This document shows positions 1 through 11,828 of a stretch of DNA of 64,000 bases, one piece after another (position 1 is the first letter of the stretch; the number at the start of each line of letters is the position of its first letter). Source of the stretch: Anthostomella pinea (lineage: Eukaryota > Ascomycota > Sordariomycetes > Xylariales > Xylariaceae); contig CAUWAG010000018.1 of the NCBI GenBank assembly GCA_963556695.1, positions 496,001 to 560,000 on the forward strand, written 5' to 3'. The notes below the pieces were generated by a model that saw only the letters and a program-made list of their open reading frames with translations, had not been told where the DNA came from and did not search any database. The position numbers and the translations under genes are program-made.

Positions 1-2389
1 AAGAGAAGAGAACTTGATACGATCGAGACTTTTGATGAATGGGAAGAGTTTGCTCTCTTTGCAGGACATTATTGTCTCGTCATTGCGCGGAACGTGCCTG
101 TCGAAACTGGCACGGACAACGTTAACACAGCTTCGCTGACAGAAGGCCAGGCGCCCGTGCTATTCCCGGAAACATCCTTCAGCGAGTATAGCAGAACGCG
201 TGGCCAGCGTCGGTTCGCATCTGCGATCAAGATGAGGAATCACTTGGGAGAACTATGCTTTGCCAATGCATTTGGACTAGGCACCAACAGCCGTCTTAGG
301 TCATGCGACTTGTACAGTTCTGAATCGACTATCCCAGATGTCGGGATGCAGATGGCTGGTCCCAATAGTCGCATGTGCCACGCTGTTGTAAACTTGGGAT
401 TCTTCGGGAGCCTCTTGACCGGTGGCAGGGCTTCACCGACAACTGCTCTGCGGGATTGCTGGCACTTCAGCACCGAGGCTAACACTTGGTCGAGGGTGCA
501 TAACCTTCCGCTGCCTCTGTACCGGCACTCCGTGGCACAGCTTGGAAATTCCAACATGGTTCTACTGGTTGGGGGTAAGTCTGACTCGTCTACCATCTTC
601 GGCGGCTGTTTGCTGTATCAGCCGGGCTCGGGATGGCGCGAATGTCGCGTATCCGGGTCAGAATACAACCCAGTGTTTGGTGCAATGCTTGTCAGTTTCA
701 AGGAGAACTACCTTGATGCTGATGGTGAGCCATCCATTACAAATACTGTACGCTTTCACGGTGTCCTCGCGGGCGGGCTGCTACAAGATGGCACAGTGGC
801 TCAGCAGGTCCTGCGCTGGAGTCTACTTCTCGCGAAAGACGAGTGTCCCACGGTTTCCTTTGAACGTTTATCAAGCCCAGAGCCTGACCTAGAGAAACAA
901 AGGTCGGACACTACATGGGGCCAATCCCTGAGTCTGATCAGTCGTTTCGGTGCATCTGCACTTCTCCATGATTCACGATCTATCGTCGTAGTGGGTGGCA
1001 TCATTCGCGACGGTATTCTATCACGAAACCATGAGATACTACTACTGGAAGTCTCGGGCCTTGAGCTGAAGGTTGTTGCCACTTGCTGTCTGGCTGACTC
1101 TCGCGCGCAGTCGACCAAACCTCGACCTCTTTTGGTGGGAACATCAGCCGCCATGACGGACAATGCCCAGCTAGTTCTCATGGGAGGCGGGGCCACGTGT
1201 TTCTCTATGGGAACGTACTGGAACCAAGGTTGTTACTCTTTCGACTGTGATCTTCAGTCTCTGGTGACCGGACGTGTGCCTCTACCCCCGCCCATGAGCC
1301 AATGGAAGTTTGGCAGGACTGTCGAGATCGCGGAAATGTCAAAAGCCCAGCACCTGTCGGGGTCTCAAGGAAGCCCTGAGCGTGCAACAAATACGAAAAT
1401 ACCCAGGCTCCGTATCGCCATGTCAGCTGAGTTTGTCGAGGTCGTGAAAGCTGGCAAACCAGTCGTAATCGAAGGTTGTCCCCTGGGAACATGCGTGGAC
1501 AAGTGGACTACACAGTACCTCAAAGATCAAGTCGGATATGACAGAAAGGTGAGTCTGGCTGCGTCGATGCCGCCCACCCTAGACTAATTCGTCCCAGGTT
1601 GTGGTCCATGAAGCTGGGAGCTCAACTATGGATTTCAACGCCAAGAACTTTGCCTACGTGACGAAAGCCTTCGGTCCCTTTATGTCAGAGGTGGCAGGTG
1701 GCGGAAAGCTCTATCTGCGTGCACTTTCGGAGGACCGACCGACTGCCCAACCTGCTTGTCTTGCGTCAGACTTTCCTCAGTTGGCAGACGATTTTCAGCT
1801 GCCCGAAGAACTATCCTTTGTCACGAATAATGCCTTCAGCTCCGTGCTCCGGATATCAGGGCCCGTCACAATGTGGTTGCATTACGATGTGGGTGTTATT
1901 AGCTTATCTACCCACGACTGCTGACTGACAGTTTGGCAGGTCATGGCAAACATATATTGCCAGGTATCAGGTTCCAAGCGGTTCGTCTTATATCCGCCAT
2001 CCGACGTCGACAAGCTTACGTTTGCGCCGGGGGCTTCCAGCTCGAGTGTCGATGTTTTCTCGGAGCTGGAGTCACCAAGGCTGGCTTCAACACACCCTCA
2101 CGAGGCTGTTCTGGGCCCGGGAGACATCCTCTTCCTCCCACCAGTGTGGCTCCATACCGCGGCACCACTGACTGATCTAGGAGTTGCCGTCAATGTCTTC
2201 TTCCGCAGCCTTGAGAGCGGTTACTCGCCCGGCAGAGACGTTTACGGCAATCGCGATGTTATGGCGTATGAAAAGAGCCGCCAGGATATCGCCCGCATCG
2301 CGAGCTCGTTTAGCAAGATACCGCCAGACATGCGCGAGTTCTACATCAGGCAATTAGTGGGCGAGCTTGCACAGAAAATTACTGATTGA
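1..2389 (+). CDS. ppm2/TYW4: tRNA wybutosine-synthesizing protein 4, 3' part (Kelch + JmjC/cupin)
   Basis: C-terminal 762 codons of a gene whose 5' end lies outside the window. Exons read 1-1548, 1598-1888 and 1940-2389, with introns of 49 and 51 nt (GTGAGT..CAG and GTGGGT..CAG); all phases agree. TYW4 proteins carry an N-terminal leucine-carboxyl-methyltransferase domain (not in the window), then Kelch repeats, then a JmjC-type cupin. Visible here are the FDEWEEF/GHYCL linker after the methyltransferase, Kelch blades with VLLVGG and VLMGGG strands, and a JmjC fold with the metal-binding LHYDV (HxD, His and Asp) followed by a distal His in FLPPVWLHTAAP. The enzyme methylates and methoxycarbonylates the side chain of wybutosine at position 37 of tRNA-Phe in the cytosol. 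The HxD motif is created across the second splice junction, which supports that intron. Identification rests on domain order and motifs; orthology is inferred. Confidence 0.88.
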
Positions 2390-2416
2390 GAGTCAAGCTC
2401 CTTGAAGTGCGATTGA

Positions 2417-4226
2417 TCACGTTTCTCCCCTCTTGTGCCTGAGCTTTCTAAATCCGGCCAAGACCTGTTGGCCGATTCTCTCGTCCGTGTCTCTCGCATG
2501 TTCCAATCCACCTCGCCTCAGTCCACCAGGTAGACACGACCATACAACAAGTATGAATACGAGGATAGCGAGTACGATGGGCTGCACCACCCAGACTCCG
2601 CGGACTTGCGCTATGGCCCCAATGGCGAATGGAAAGACGGCAGCTCCCCCACCTCCGAAAGCGGCCGCGAAGCCAATCGCTGAGACGTGCGCGTCACTCG
2701 GTAGCAGCTTCGTGGCGGCGACGATGGCAGCGGGGAAAACTCCTCGCAAATTTGAGTCAGTAATCGCTTCATTTAGGTAGTTTGCCGAGAAATAATGGAG
2801 TCGTAATGCGAGTCTCGGGAGCAGAGGCTCTTGACACAGGCTAGAAGAGGGAATTCGCGCTCAGGGCATGGCCATATGGGGAAATGAAAAACTCGGAAAT
2901 GTACATACGAGGCCCAAGAAGGAAACCTTCAAAGGCAACAAACACGGCCGAAGCGATGAAGTTTGGGATGAGCCAGTACAGCAGCTGGAGCGCGACAGAT
3001 AGCAGGAGGTAGACAGTGATGGCCAGCTTCTCACCAATACGACCAGTGGCGAATCCCAACGTGACACGGCCTATCGTCAAGCCCAGCCAGAAGAACACCG
3101 CCGTGAGACCGGACTCGAAGGGCAAGGCGTGTCGGACATCAAGCATGAATGTAACGATCCAGCCTCCGAGGCTGACCTCGGCTCCTACGTATCCGAGCAG
3201 GAACAGGGCGACCAGCCAGGGGATGGGTTTCGCCATGACAGAGCGCGTAGTAGTTCTCCCTCCTTCGCTCGACGACATTGTCGCACGGTAAACGGCTCCA
3301 GTAGCCCCCCAAAAGGTTGTCGTCGTGAGACCCAACTCGAGAACTGACAGGCCGAGCATGATGTAGTAGAAAGTGAACCATTCCAGGTGCATCTTGGTGA
3401 CCATAGCCGTAGCAATGAGCGGGCCGATGGTGGCGCCTAACCCGTACTGCAACGTCTGGAGTTAGCAGTTGCCCGCTCAGTATTCATTGGCGATTGGTCG
3501 GCAACTTCGAGTCGTGTCGCCAAGTATGAACTCCTCTTGAGAAAGGAATCAACCCCCCGGACATGATGAAAGAGTGGAGGGGCGACTCCATATGTTACTC
3601 ACAGCGCCGTGTATGAAACCCAGCAGTTCGTTGGCCGACTCCATATTACCAATCCACGCGTTCCAAGCGCTATCCTCAATGCCATTACCAAAACCAGGCA
3701 GAAGCATCAGGGGGGGCAGAGCAGCGAAGGGCGGATGGACACATAGCGCAACATAGCCCAGTATCCGAGTCAGCGGCCCCAACACGGCAACGCCCCTCTG
3801 CCCAAGGTGGTGATGGATGAGATTATTGCACATTGCGGCGACGAGGTAGCCTCCCCACGGCGCCAGGAATATCAGCGATATAATGGTGTAGGAGACTCCG
3901 TAGTAAGGACCGACCTGACGGGATCTGTTAGCTGACGGCTGTCTCATTCCTGGCTCGGCTCGAGTTGGCTTTCTCCTTACATATGGTAGGAGCGCGCCGA
4001 CAGCAGCGTCGTTCATGCCCATGATTATGAAGCACAGGATGGTGGCGAAGTAGCGGTATTTGTTGGCCGAGGGTACATTCCAGCGCTCCAGAGACTGTTT
4101 GGGCGGGCTGCCTGGAGGCTCTCCCTGCTCCTTTTCCGCTCTCTCACGATCATCCTGGCCTGTCGTGATCGGCACGTTGTCGTTGTCGAGCTTCGCCGAT
4201 GATGGCGGCTCGTTGGATGTAGTCAT
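2417..4226 (-). CDS. MFS transporter, BSC6-like
   Basis: Four exons on the minus strand: 4226-3981, 3914-3603, 3446-2909 and 2739-2417, giving about 472 aa. The introns are 66, 156 and 169 nt and all phases close. The ATG at 4226 is chosen because the reading frame upstream has only a TTG. The protein has a hydrophilic N-terminus of about 65 residues, then about 12 hydrophobic segments. The first segment carries FATILCFIIMGMNDAAVGAL, a hallmark of the fungal BSC6-like branch of the major facilitator superfamily, and the splice between exons 3 and 4 restores GFLLGPLFPAAIVA. It is a predicted membrane permease; the substrate is unknown and not readable from sequence. It lies tail to tail with TYW4 (27 nt between stop codons) and head to head with the secreted deaminase-like gene. 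No broken residues were seen. Confidence 0.85.
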
Positions 4227-4977
4227 GACAGCAGGGACACCGTTCAACACAGAGACGCGCGGCTGCAGCAGAAGCGGACTTTGGGGTGTCTTCAAGGTTG
4301 GTAATGGGTTTATTTACCACTGCACGTGATGCTCAGATAGGGACTCTAATACTGCGTCGACAAGAATCCGTGTTCAGGGCCAAGGCCGGAGAATGGCGGT
4401 GTGATGTCGTCGTCAATGAACCGGACCGGGTCTGTGCAGTATGCAACTTCCTGACACCTAAAGCTTGACCTCGACCGGGAAGCTGGGATGAAGAAGTTGG
4501 GGCATGTGCTCAAACTCTCATCCAAAGGTTACCGGCCGCACTCCGTACCTACCTACCTAGGTACTAATAGCCGGCCGAAGCCGGCGACGGTCCCAATACA
4601 ACGGAAGCGGAGACCCTCGGGTGCGGATGCCAAATACGGTCATGCTCAGTTACATGATGAGAGTACGATACACGTACCCACCGCAACCCTTCAATGTTAT
4701 GGATGTGCTCATGCTACTCGTATACTCGGAGACCGCCGTCGATGCATCGCTCCATTATTGATGTGGGGTTCGTCCGGGTCTGTCCGGCTCACCTCTCCGT
4801 AGACATGCCGACGAACTTGCCAATTACATTTCGGAAGCTGATAGGAAACCCGAGTATCACGAGTCAGCGGGCCGAGCTAAGACTGAGACCATACTATACC
4901 CCTTGCTGTTTATTGACTGCGTCACCACCTTGCTTCACCATCCTTTCCGGCAGGCCAACCGCAACAAGGAAATCATC
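4227..4977. other. Divergent intergenic region, MFS transporter / deaminase-like gene
   Basis: About 750 bp between two divergently transcribed genes, presumably holding both promoters. It contains a run of CCTACCT/AGGTA repeats at about 4545-4565, a motif that recurs in several intergenic regions of this window. No coding signal was seen. Confidence 0.6.
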
Positions 4978-5740
4978 ATGAGGTTCTCAATGACATATCG
5001 GGTAGCTCTCATGCTCGTAGGAGCAGCCTCTTGTCACCAGCACCACTTCCAGCATCGAACAGACCAAGCCCCGATCGGCGAATTAACCCTGTCAATCAAC
5101 GGAGTTTCCTTCGAGACGAGAGCTCATTGGATGAGACAGGCGAACCTGGCTCTGGGGGATTCTTGCCCCTTCGCCGCATTTGGGAGTGTCATCGTGAATC
5201 ACACAGCGAACCCAGGAGTAGGGGAGTTGGTGTGTACCGGTGCCAACAGCCATAGCCGAACGGGAAACCCTACACTTCACGGTAAGCAGCTTGAAACCCC
5301 CTACTGCAACCTAGCGATGTGAGTATTGACATTGAATGTCAGGGGAGATGGCAGCAATAAGCAACTGCTCGAGTATATTGGCAGACCCAAACGGGCCATA
5401 CAGTCTGTCACCCAGCGAAGCCCTAGCCGCATTCACCGACCTCTCGCTCTACACGAACGCCGAGAGCTGTCCAATGTGTGCGTCCGCAATTCGCTGGGCA
5501 GGGTTCAAGGAGTACGTATACGGCTCTTCCATAGACAAGCTCGTCGAGAAGGGTTGGGCCCAGATTCACGTCTGGTCGTTGGAGATATTCCAACAGTCGC
5601 TCGACTTGCCGAACCCAGGCCACCTCATTGGTGGTGTCTTGACGAACGAGACGGACCCCTACTTCTCGTGGCAGTTCGACGCTGCGTACCCGTGTCCGAA
5701 GGGATGCTCTAGGGTCGATGGTAGCTGTACGGCTCAGTAG
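4978..5740 (+). CDS. Secreted cytidine/deoxycytidylate deaminase-fold protein
   Basis: Two exons, 4978-5281 and 5343-5740, with a 61-nt intron (GTAAGC..CAG), giving 233 aa. The ATG at 4978 starts a hydrophobic stretch of about 20 residues ending in Ala-Ser-Cys, a plausible signal peptide. The core has the zinc-deaminase signature: LHGEMAAI (His as zinc ligand, Glu as proton shuttle) assembled across the splice junction, then about 50 residues later ESCPMCASA (two Cys zinc ligands). Family members (cytidine, dCMP, guanine and tRNA-adenosine deaminases) hydrolytically deaminate bases or nucleosides. The predicted export is unusual for this fold, and the substrate cannot be assigned. The C-terminus is Cys-rich (CPKGCSRVDGSC), consistent with disulphides in an extracellular protein. 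The gene lies head to head with the MFS transporter. Confidence 0.8.
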
Positions 5741-6841
5741 ATATCTGGGCTCGTGGCTTGGAATCTGGCGTCAGGTCCTCGTCTTCGTCACCCTCCATGG
5801 CAGTGCTAACGCGGTTCGCCGAGTTGCGGCGCCCATCATAGCCAGAGTGGAACTGATGATTCTTATTCTTCGGTGGACCCGAGAAGTGGCCAGAGTGACT
5901 GGGCGTACTGGAAGTGCCAGCCTGACCTTCCGGCTCACAACGAGAATCAGGCGCGGCTCGCAGCTTCTCATACGAGTTCAGCATATTGGTGCTGTAAGAG
6001 TCCTTCGGCTGACATATGAATTATTGGGGGGCTTTGGTTTGCTAGGCTGACGACTCAGGTATGATGGTGGTGGTGGAAAAGCGGCTGAAAGTTCAGGCAG
6101 GAGATAGCCTTCTCAAACAAGAAGCGGGATAAGTGGCCTCCTAAAGAAATCTCTCGATGTGTTGACGATGGTCGATTTGTCGAACCTCCATCAAGCGCTT
6201 GGATGTTTCGTATGCGCTCTTCGCTTCCGCTTGTGACTGACTGCTGGCTCCCATGAACGGCTGGCTCTCGTCCATCCCTTGCTGGAGCGTCAGCCGCCCC
6301 TCTACTGTTCATAAACGCCATGCGGCTCTCTCGGAGGAATTTTAGCATCTCTTCATGGCGTGCAATGGCTTCAGTACCGTCGCTAAAATTCCTCAAGAAA
6401 ACGCAAATGTGCCGACACCAAATCCCAGACCAGCCGTCCTTCAGGCCTCAGTACATGCTAGAAGATGGTATTGGACAGCGGGCAACGGGAAACATGTTCT
6501 TCCAGGGTTCGATGACCAGTGTTTGTTCAGTGTTTCAAAGGAACAACATTGGTACCCTTCAAAGTGATGGCCAGGGGCGGTGGTAAATCATGAGGGAAGA
6601 CGTTTATGTCGAGTCATGTCTAGTCTCTTGACTCAATCCTCGGCTATAAGCCCCTTTATTTCCGCCCCAAAAAGTCGTGACGTTTCTTCGAACCCTTCTA
6701 TCCCGACGCCATCCACCCTTCACACCCCGCAAACATATAGCACGTCGTAGTACTACTCACAGGCAGGCCGAATCCTCTCAAATAACGCATCCCGCACCAG
6801 CTCCGAACGTCGTCGAATCAGACCGCATCCTCCGCAAAACG
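5741..6841 (-). other. Possible unrecognised minus-strand exons in a 1.1-kb gap
   Basis: Two open minus-strand stretches, about 6396-6055 and 5984-5709, encode low-complexity, Ser/Arg/Glu-rich peptides. The upstream one contains RHEEMLKFLRESRMAFMNS, which could be helical. A TTACAG acceptor lies just before the second stretch, but I could not find a donor and start codon giving a complete gene, and I recognise no family. The second stretch overlaps the 3' end of the deaminase-like gene on the other strand, which argues against it being coding there. Treat as a weak candidate only. Confidence 0.2.
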
Positions 6842-7825
6842 ATGGCCCCAGATGGATGGTTAGACGTCCATTGCCACTTCTACACCTGGCAAAGCGATGA
6901 TGAACGACAAGCCGCTATCAAGGGTATGCGGGAAGCATGATTCATGGTCCCGGACAGCTGGAGCTGGAACGTCGACGACAGCCTAGCACACCAGGACAAA
7001 GCCGGCGTTCAGATGCAGATGCTGTCATACCTCCCGCAAACACTGGACAAGCTGAGGGCGAGCAATGACTACGCGGCAAGTGTGGTGAAGAAACACCCAA
7101 AGAGATTCGGTATGCTCTGCGCCTTGCCAACGGACCAGCCTCGAGAGTGCTTCGAGGAGATCGAACGATCACGACAAGAGTTGCATGCCGATGGCTTCGA
7201 AGTCAGCGCAGTGTACAAGGACGTCATGCTCAGCGACGAGAGACTGGAAACTGTCTGGCAAAAGCTGAATGACATGGGGGCAACAGTCTTCAGTCATTCA
7301 AACGCATATGCGCCACCCAGAGACGGCAGACCAGCGCCGCTCATCGAAGTGGCGTTCGAGACTTGCAGAGTCATCGTCGACATGCTTTACCGTGGCATCT
7401 TCAAGCGGTACCCGAACATCAAGTTCGTGTTCAGTCATTGCGGTGGTGTTACGCCCATCTTGGCAGGGCGGCTGGAGCTGCTAGGTGCGGAGCCATGGGT
7501 GCCCAATCCGCAGAATCTTACCTCACAGGACATCCATGATCAGCTCAGTAGTCTGTACGTTGACTGTGCTGCCACGGCAAGCTCTGGTCTACAGCCCGCC
7601 ATCAAGATGGTCGGCAAGGAGCATGTTGTGTATGGCGCTGATTGCGGTGTGCCTTGCTCCACGCACGCCACCATGGAGAAGAACAAAGAGGCCGTCATGG
7701 AGATAGAAAGGGAGCTGGGCATGAAGACCGGCACTGTTGGGAGGAATGGATGGGAGTTGTTCCCTTCTGCGGCGAAGCGCGTCGAGACTGGCACCAAACA
7801 ACAGCAGTACCACCCATCTGCCTAG
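6842..7825 (+). pseudogene. Amidohydrolase-2 family protein interrupted by an in-frame TGA
   Basis: One continuous frame of 328 codons encodes a metal-dependent hydrolase of the amidohydrolase-2 family (ACMSD / 6-methylsalicylate decarboxylase type), but codon 33 (6938-6940) is TGA. Before the stop lies the metal-binding HxH in LDVHCHFY. After it the sequence continues in the same frame with conserved KAGVQMQMLSYLP, FSHSNAY, FVFSHCGGV (His) and YGADCGVPCS (Asp), to a normal C-terminus. No intron of credible length can remove the stop: the only GT..AG pair spanning it (6924-6957) is 34 nt and would delete conserved sequence. The rest of the protein looks unmutated, so this is a recent nonsense allele, a sequencing error, or read-through. 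A start downstream of the stop would lose the HxH metal ligands. The substrate is not predictable. Confidence 0.75.
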
Positions 7826-8657
7826 TCATGGCCACCCCAGGCTCGGTGGTAGACCTTTAAGGAGGCATCATGACAGTCTTGTTTCTCACCTTAACAAAGA
7901 GGGCACTCAGGATACGTTACCACGCCACGTAACGCAGCACTGTATCCCGAAACTACCTGCATCAACGTGTAATGCCATCCCAGAAGTGCAATCAAACACC
8001 TAGTAAAAAGAGATACCGAAACAATCCAATAATTGAAAGTGAAGAAGCTTAAAACTAGCCCCTGACTGACGTCGACGTTTGGTGGCGCACCCTTCTCGGC
8101 CGGGGGTAGACGGCATAAGAATACGGCCGGTTGGGTCCAAATTAGGTCGACCAACTTGGAGGGGAACGTATAGCCTTCCCCCAAGCCCCGAATAATTGGG
8201 AAGCTACGTATGGTTCTGCGGGTGTATCACCTCGAAAGATAGACTGAGAGACCGGGGCCCCTGAACTCGGGGACGAGCAGGTCTCCTATCGTTCAACCAA
8301 GCCTCGGCGTAAGCGAAAGCCGTGAAGCACTCGGCCCTGTCTAGTGCGCGGGCCTTCCTATCGCTTGCCCGATTTTCTATTGCGGCATGTGTCTGTAGTA
8401 GCCCGTTGTGATTTATCAGTGAGTGCATAACCGTTCTCGCGGCCTAGGTGGGATCCATACCCAATAAATATAGGCGTGTATCGATGCCGCCCTTGTTTGA
8501 AGTGTATAAAGGAATGGCATTATCCGGCGTGTCCAATGGCTGGCGTCGATCTATCTTGCCTCAATTCGTGATTTCTCGAGGCCACGTTATACACAGAATA
8601 CAATACAGAAAACATGAAACAACCATGCACCATCGCCCTAACTATGCTTTCCTCACT
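7826..8657. other. Intergenic, convergent 3' regions
   Basis: About 830 bp between the amidohydrolase and the 3' end of the KGD1 gene. It holds only short, unconvincing open frames; no RNA gene or repeat was seen. Confidence 0.55.
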
Positions 8658-11600
8658 TCACTCGCCCTTGAGCTTGTCTTGCGTTACAGAGAATGCATGC
8701 TGCAGCAGCTCCTCCTCTTCCTTCTTGTGGGTAGCCTTCAGGCCAGTAGCCACGGATGCTGATGGGTTTCGGCCGGCGTACATAACGTGCTTGCGGTCGT
8801 GATGCTGGGTGTTGTTGAGAAGAGTTTCGATGCGCGGCTGGGTGAAAGACCACGCTCCAGCGTTCAGCGGCTCTTCTTGACACCAGACAACAGTCTTGGC
8901 GTTCTTGTACATGTCAAGGTTCGATTTCAGCTGCTCCCATGGGAAGGGATTGAGCTGCTCGATACGCGTGATTGCGACGTTGTCAATCTTGTTCTCGGCA
9001 CGGTACTTGTGGAGTGCCGCATACACCTGGCCGGAACATAGGATGACACGATCGATCTCCTCCGGCGACTTGAGAGCTCCTGTCTCGTGCTCCGGGTCGG
9101 GTATTATCCACTGGAAGTGAGCGTCAGGACCGGTGAAGTCCTCGATGCTGGAACGAGCCAGGGGATGACGCAGGAGCGACTTGGAAAAGAACATCACGAG
9201 GGCTAATTACTGTTAGTGGAATTGCTCCAGTTCAGGTCTATACGAGTTGCGTAACTTACGCTTTCGGAACTGTCTGTGCATTTGGCGACGAAGAACGTGG
9301 AACAAGTTGGCGGGCGTAGTCATGTAGGCAATCTGCATGTTGCAATCTTGATGTTGGCGCTCAGCCTTATCCGGCGAAGGGAATACCCGCGGGTCCTCGT
9401 TGCATAGCTGTAGGTAGCGCTCCATGCGGCCGGACGAATGCTCGGGGCCTTGTCCGTCATACCCGTGAGGGAGTGACATGACCAGTCCCGTTCGCTGCAT
9501 CCACTTCACCTCTCCGGAGGCAATGAACTGGTCAATGATACATTGAGCGTTGTTGGCAAAGTCACCGAACTGAGCCTCCCACATGACCAGAGCATTTGGA
9601 GAGGAGAGCGAGTAGCCGTATTCAAAGCCTAGGGCTCCGAACTCGCTAAGGGACGAGTTGGAGATGACAAACTTGCCTTGCTCCTTGCTGATGTGCTGTA
9701 GTGGGGTGTACGTCTCTTCGTTTTCTTGATCATGGAAAACCGAGTGGCGCTGTGAGAAAGTGCCTCTCTCGACATCCTGACCAGAGATACGAACATGGTG
9801 ACCCTCGGTCACGAGAGAACCAAATGCTAAAGCTTCAGCCGTCGACCAGTCAATGTTCTTGCCGTCAATAACGGACTTGGTTCTGTTCTGGAGGATACGT
9901 TTCAGGTTGCGGTGGAGATGGAAGTCTTCGGGAGCAGAGCCGATGACCTCTCCAATGTGCTCCAGTGTCTTCTTGTCGACGCTGGTTGAGTTGTGAGGCA
10001 GGACCTCGTTCGCCAGCTCCTTGGGCGACTTGAAGCCGTTCCAGGCAGAAGTAGTCCATTCCTTCGAGGATGGCTGATAGTCTTTCGACTTGGTGAAGGT
10101 CTCTTCCAGCGTGGTCCAGACCCACTTTTTATGCTCCTCGATATCTGACTTGGTAAAAGTTCCGTCCTTGAGTAGCTTGTTGGTGTAAATGTCGATCTGC
10201 GGCTCGTGGTCGGCGATGCGCTTGTACATCAGCGGTTGCGTGAACGAAGGCTGATCAGTCTCATTGTGGCCGTGCTTCCGGTAGCAGATGAGGTCAATGA
10301 CAACATCAGACTGGAACTCGGCGCGCCAGTCAGCAGCGAGCTGGGAGACAAAATTGACAGCTTCAACGTCGTCCGCGTTGACATGGAATACAGGGGCGTC
10401 GATGGCCTTGGCGATATCCGTACAGTAGGCAGTCGAGCGGGCGAAACGGGGATCGGTAGTGAAACCGATCTGGTTGTTGACAACCAAGTGGACAGTCCCA
10501 CCAGTCGAGAAGGCAGGAAGGGAGTGGAAACCAAGACATTCATAGACGACACCTTGAGCGGCAAAGGCAGCATCACCGTGTAGCAAGACTCCCATGGCAG
10601 TTTTGTGCGTCGTCTCGTCGTTGTTGTAGTGCTGAATGGCCCGAGTCTTGCCAAGCACGACCGGGTCCTCGGCCTCCAGATGCGAAGGGTTGGCAACGAG
10701 GGAGAGCTGGACCCGCTTCCCAGATGGCGTGGGACGCTCGAAGTTCATGCCCAAATGATACTTAACGTCTCCCGACCCCTCGTCCTCGGCAGCAGCTGTT
10801 CCGGCGAACTCGCTAAAGATCGACTCGTTGGGCTTGCGGACGACGTTGCTGAGCACGTTTAGGCGGCCACGATGGGGCATACCGATGACAATGTCTTTGA
10901 CACCGTAATCGACGCTCCGGTCGATAAGCGCCTTCATTCCCGGTACCAGTGTTTCGCAACCTTCAAGGCCAAATCGCTTGTCGTTGGGATATTTGGTAGC
11001 CAAGAAGGACTCGAAACTGGAACTCCAGATTAGGCGGTCGAGGATGCGACGCTTCTCGTCATGGGAGTATTTGAAAGGCTCGGGGATCTCGACTCGTTGT
11101 CGCAGCCAGTCGCACTTGGCCCTGTCGGGAATGTGAATGAACTCGACACCGTAGGAGCCGCAGTAGATGCGCTCGCAGGCGTCGATGATCTCGCGCAAGG
11201 TCATCTTCTCGCGCCCATCCTTCTTGAAGCGTGGCAAGATGCCCGGACCGAGGCTAAACTCCTGATCGAGGTCCTTTTCGGTGAATTCATAGTGCTCGAG
11301 GGTCAGTTCTTTGGGCTTAACATTAGTGAACCCTTCCTCCTGACGGATGCGGAGGGGGTCGATGTCGGCCTTGTGATGGCCACGAGCCTGGTACGCGCGC
11401 ACCAGGAGCTGGACCTTGAGATGGTTCGTAACATCACCGCCTTGACCCACGCCCATGCCGACGCCTACACCCCCAGTGGCACCAGGCACAAGATTGGGAG
11501 GCGGCGTGAAGGCCTGCTGGATAGGCATCTCGCCCGACTCCATGTTCTTGAAGTACACCTGCCATGAGATGTGGACGCTCTCCGGATCGCTCCTCCACTG

Positions 11601-11828
11601 CATGTACATCTCGTCGATGTAGTTGGCGGTGTTGCCGGACAAAAAACTGTCGTTGGGTGAGGGCGGATTGGCGATCGCAGAGGCATATCTCTTCTGGGCG
11701 GACAGGGCGAGAGGACGGCGAGCGGCGGCTAGGGAGTACGACCTCGTGGCCTGAGAGGCGCATCTTGAGGAGTGGCAGTTCGCTCTGAGGAGCTGGCTGC
11801 CCGAGTTTCGAAGGGAGCTTCGCAGCAT
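8658..11828 (-). CDS. kgd1: 2-oxoglutarate dehydrogenase E1 component, mitochondrial
   Basis: Two exons, 11828-9260 and 9202-8658, with a 57-nt intron (GTAAGT..TAG), giving 1037 aa, normal for fungal KGD1. The protein is the thiamine-diphosphate E1 subunit of the 2-oxoglutarate dehydrogenase complex; it decarboxylates 2-oxoglutarate and succinylates the E2 lipoyl group in the TCA cycle. Visible features: an Arg/Ser/Ala-rich mitochondrial presequence over the first 50 residues; the E1o N-terminal segment [25 protein letters not shown]; the ThDP/Mg region [16 protein letters not shown] with [12 protein letters not shown]; and the transketolase-like C-terminal half with [14 protein letters not shown] and [14 protein letters not shown]. 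The splice restores [16 protein letters not shown], conserved in the family. No truncation or unusual residue was noted. It is divergent from TFB1. Confidence 0.97.

Noticed and set aside
6924..6957. GT..AG pair that could splice out the TGA in the amidohydrolase
   Set aside because: Only 34 nt, below the usual minimum for fungal introns, and it would remove conserved residues.
8204..8428. Short minus-strand frame between the amidohydrolase and KGD1
   Set aside because: 74 codons, no motifs, in a convergent 3' region.
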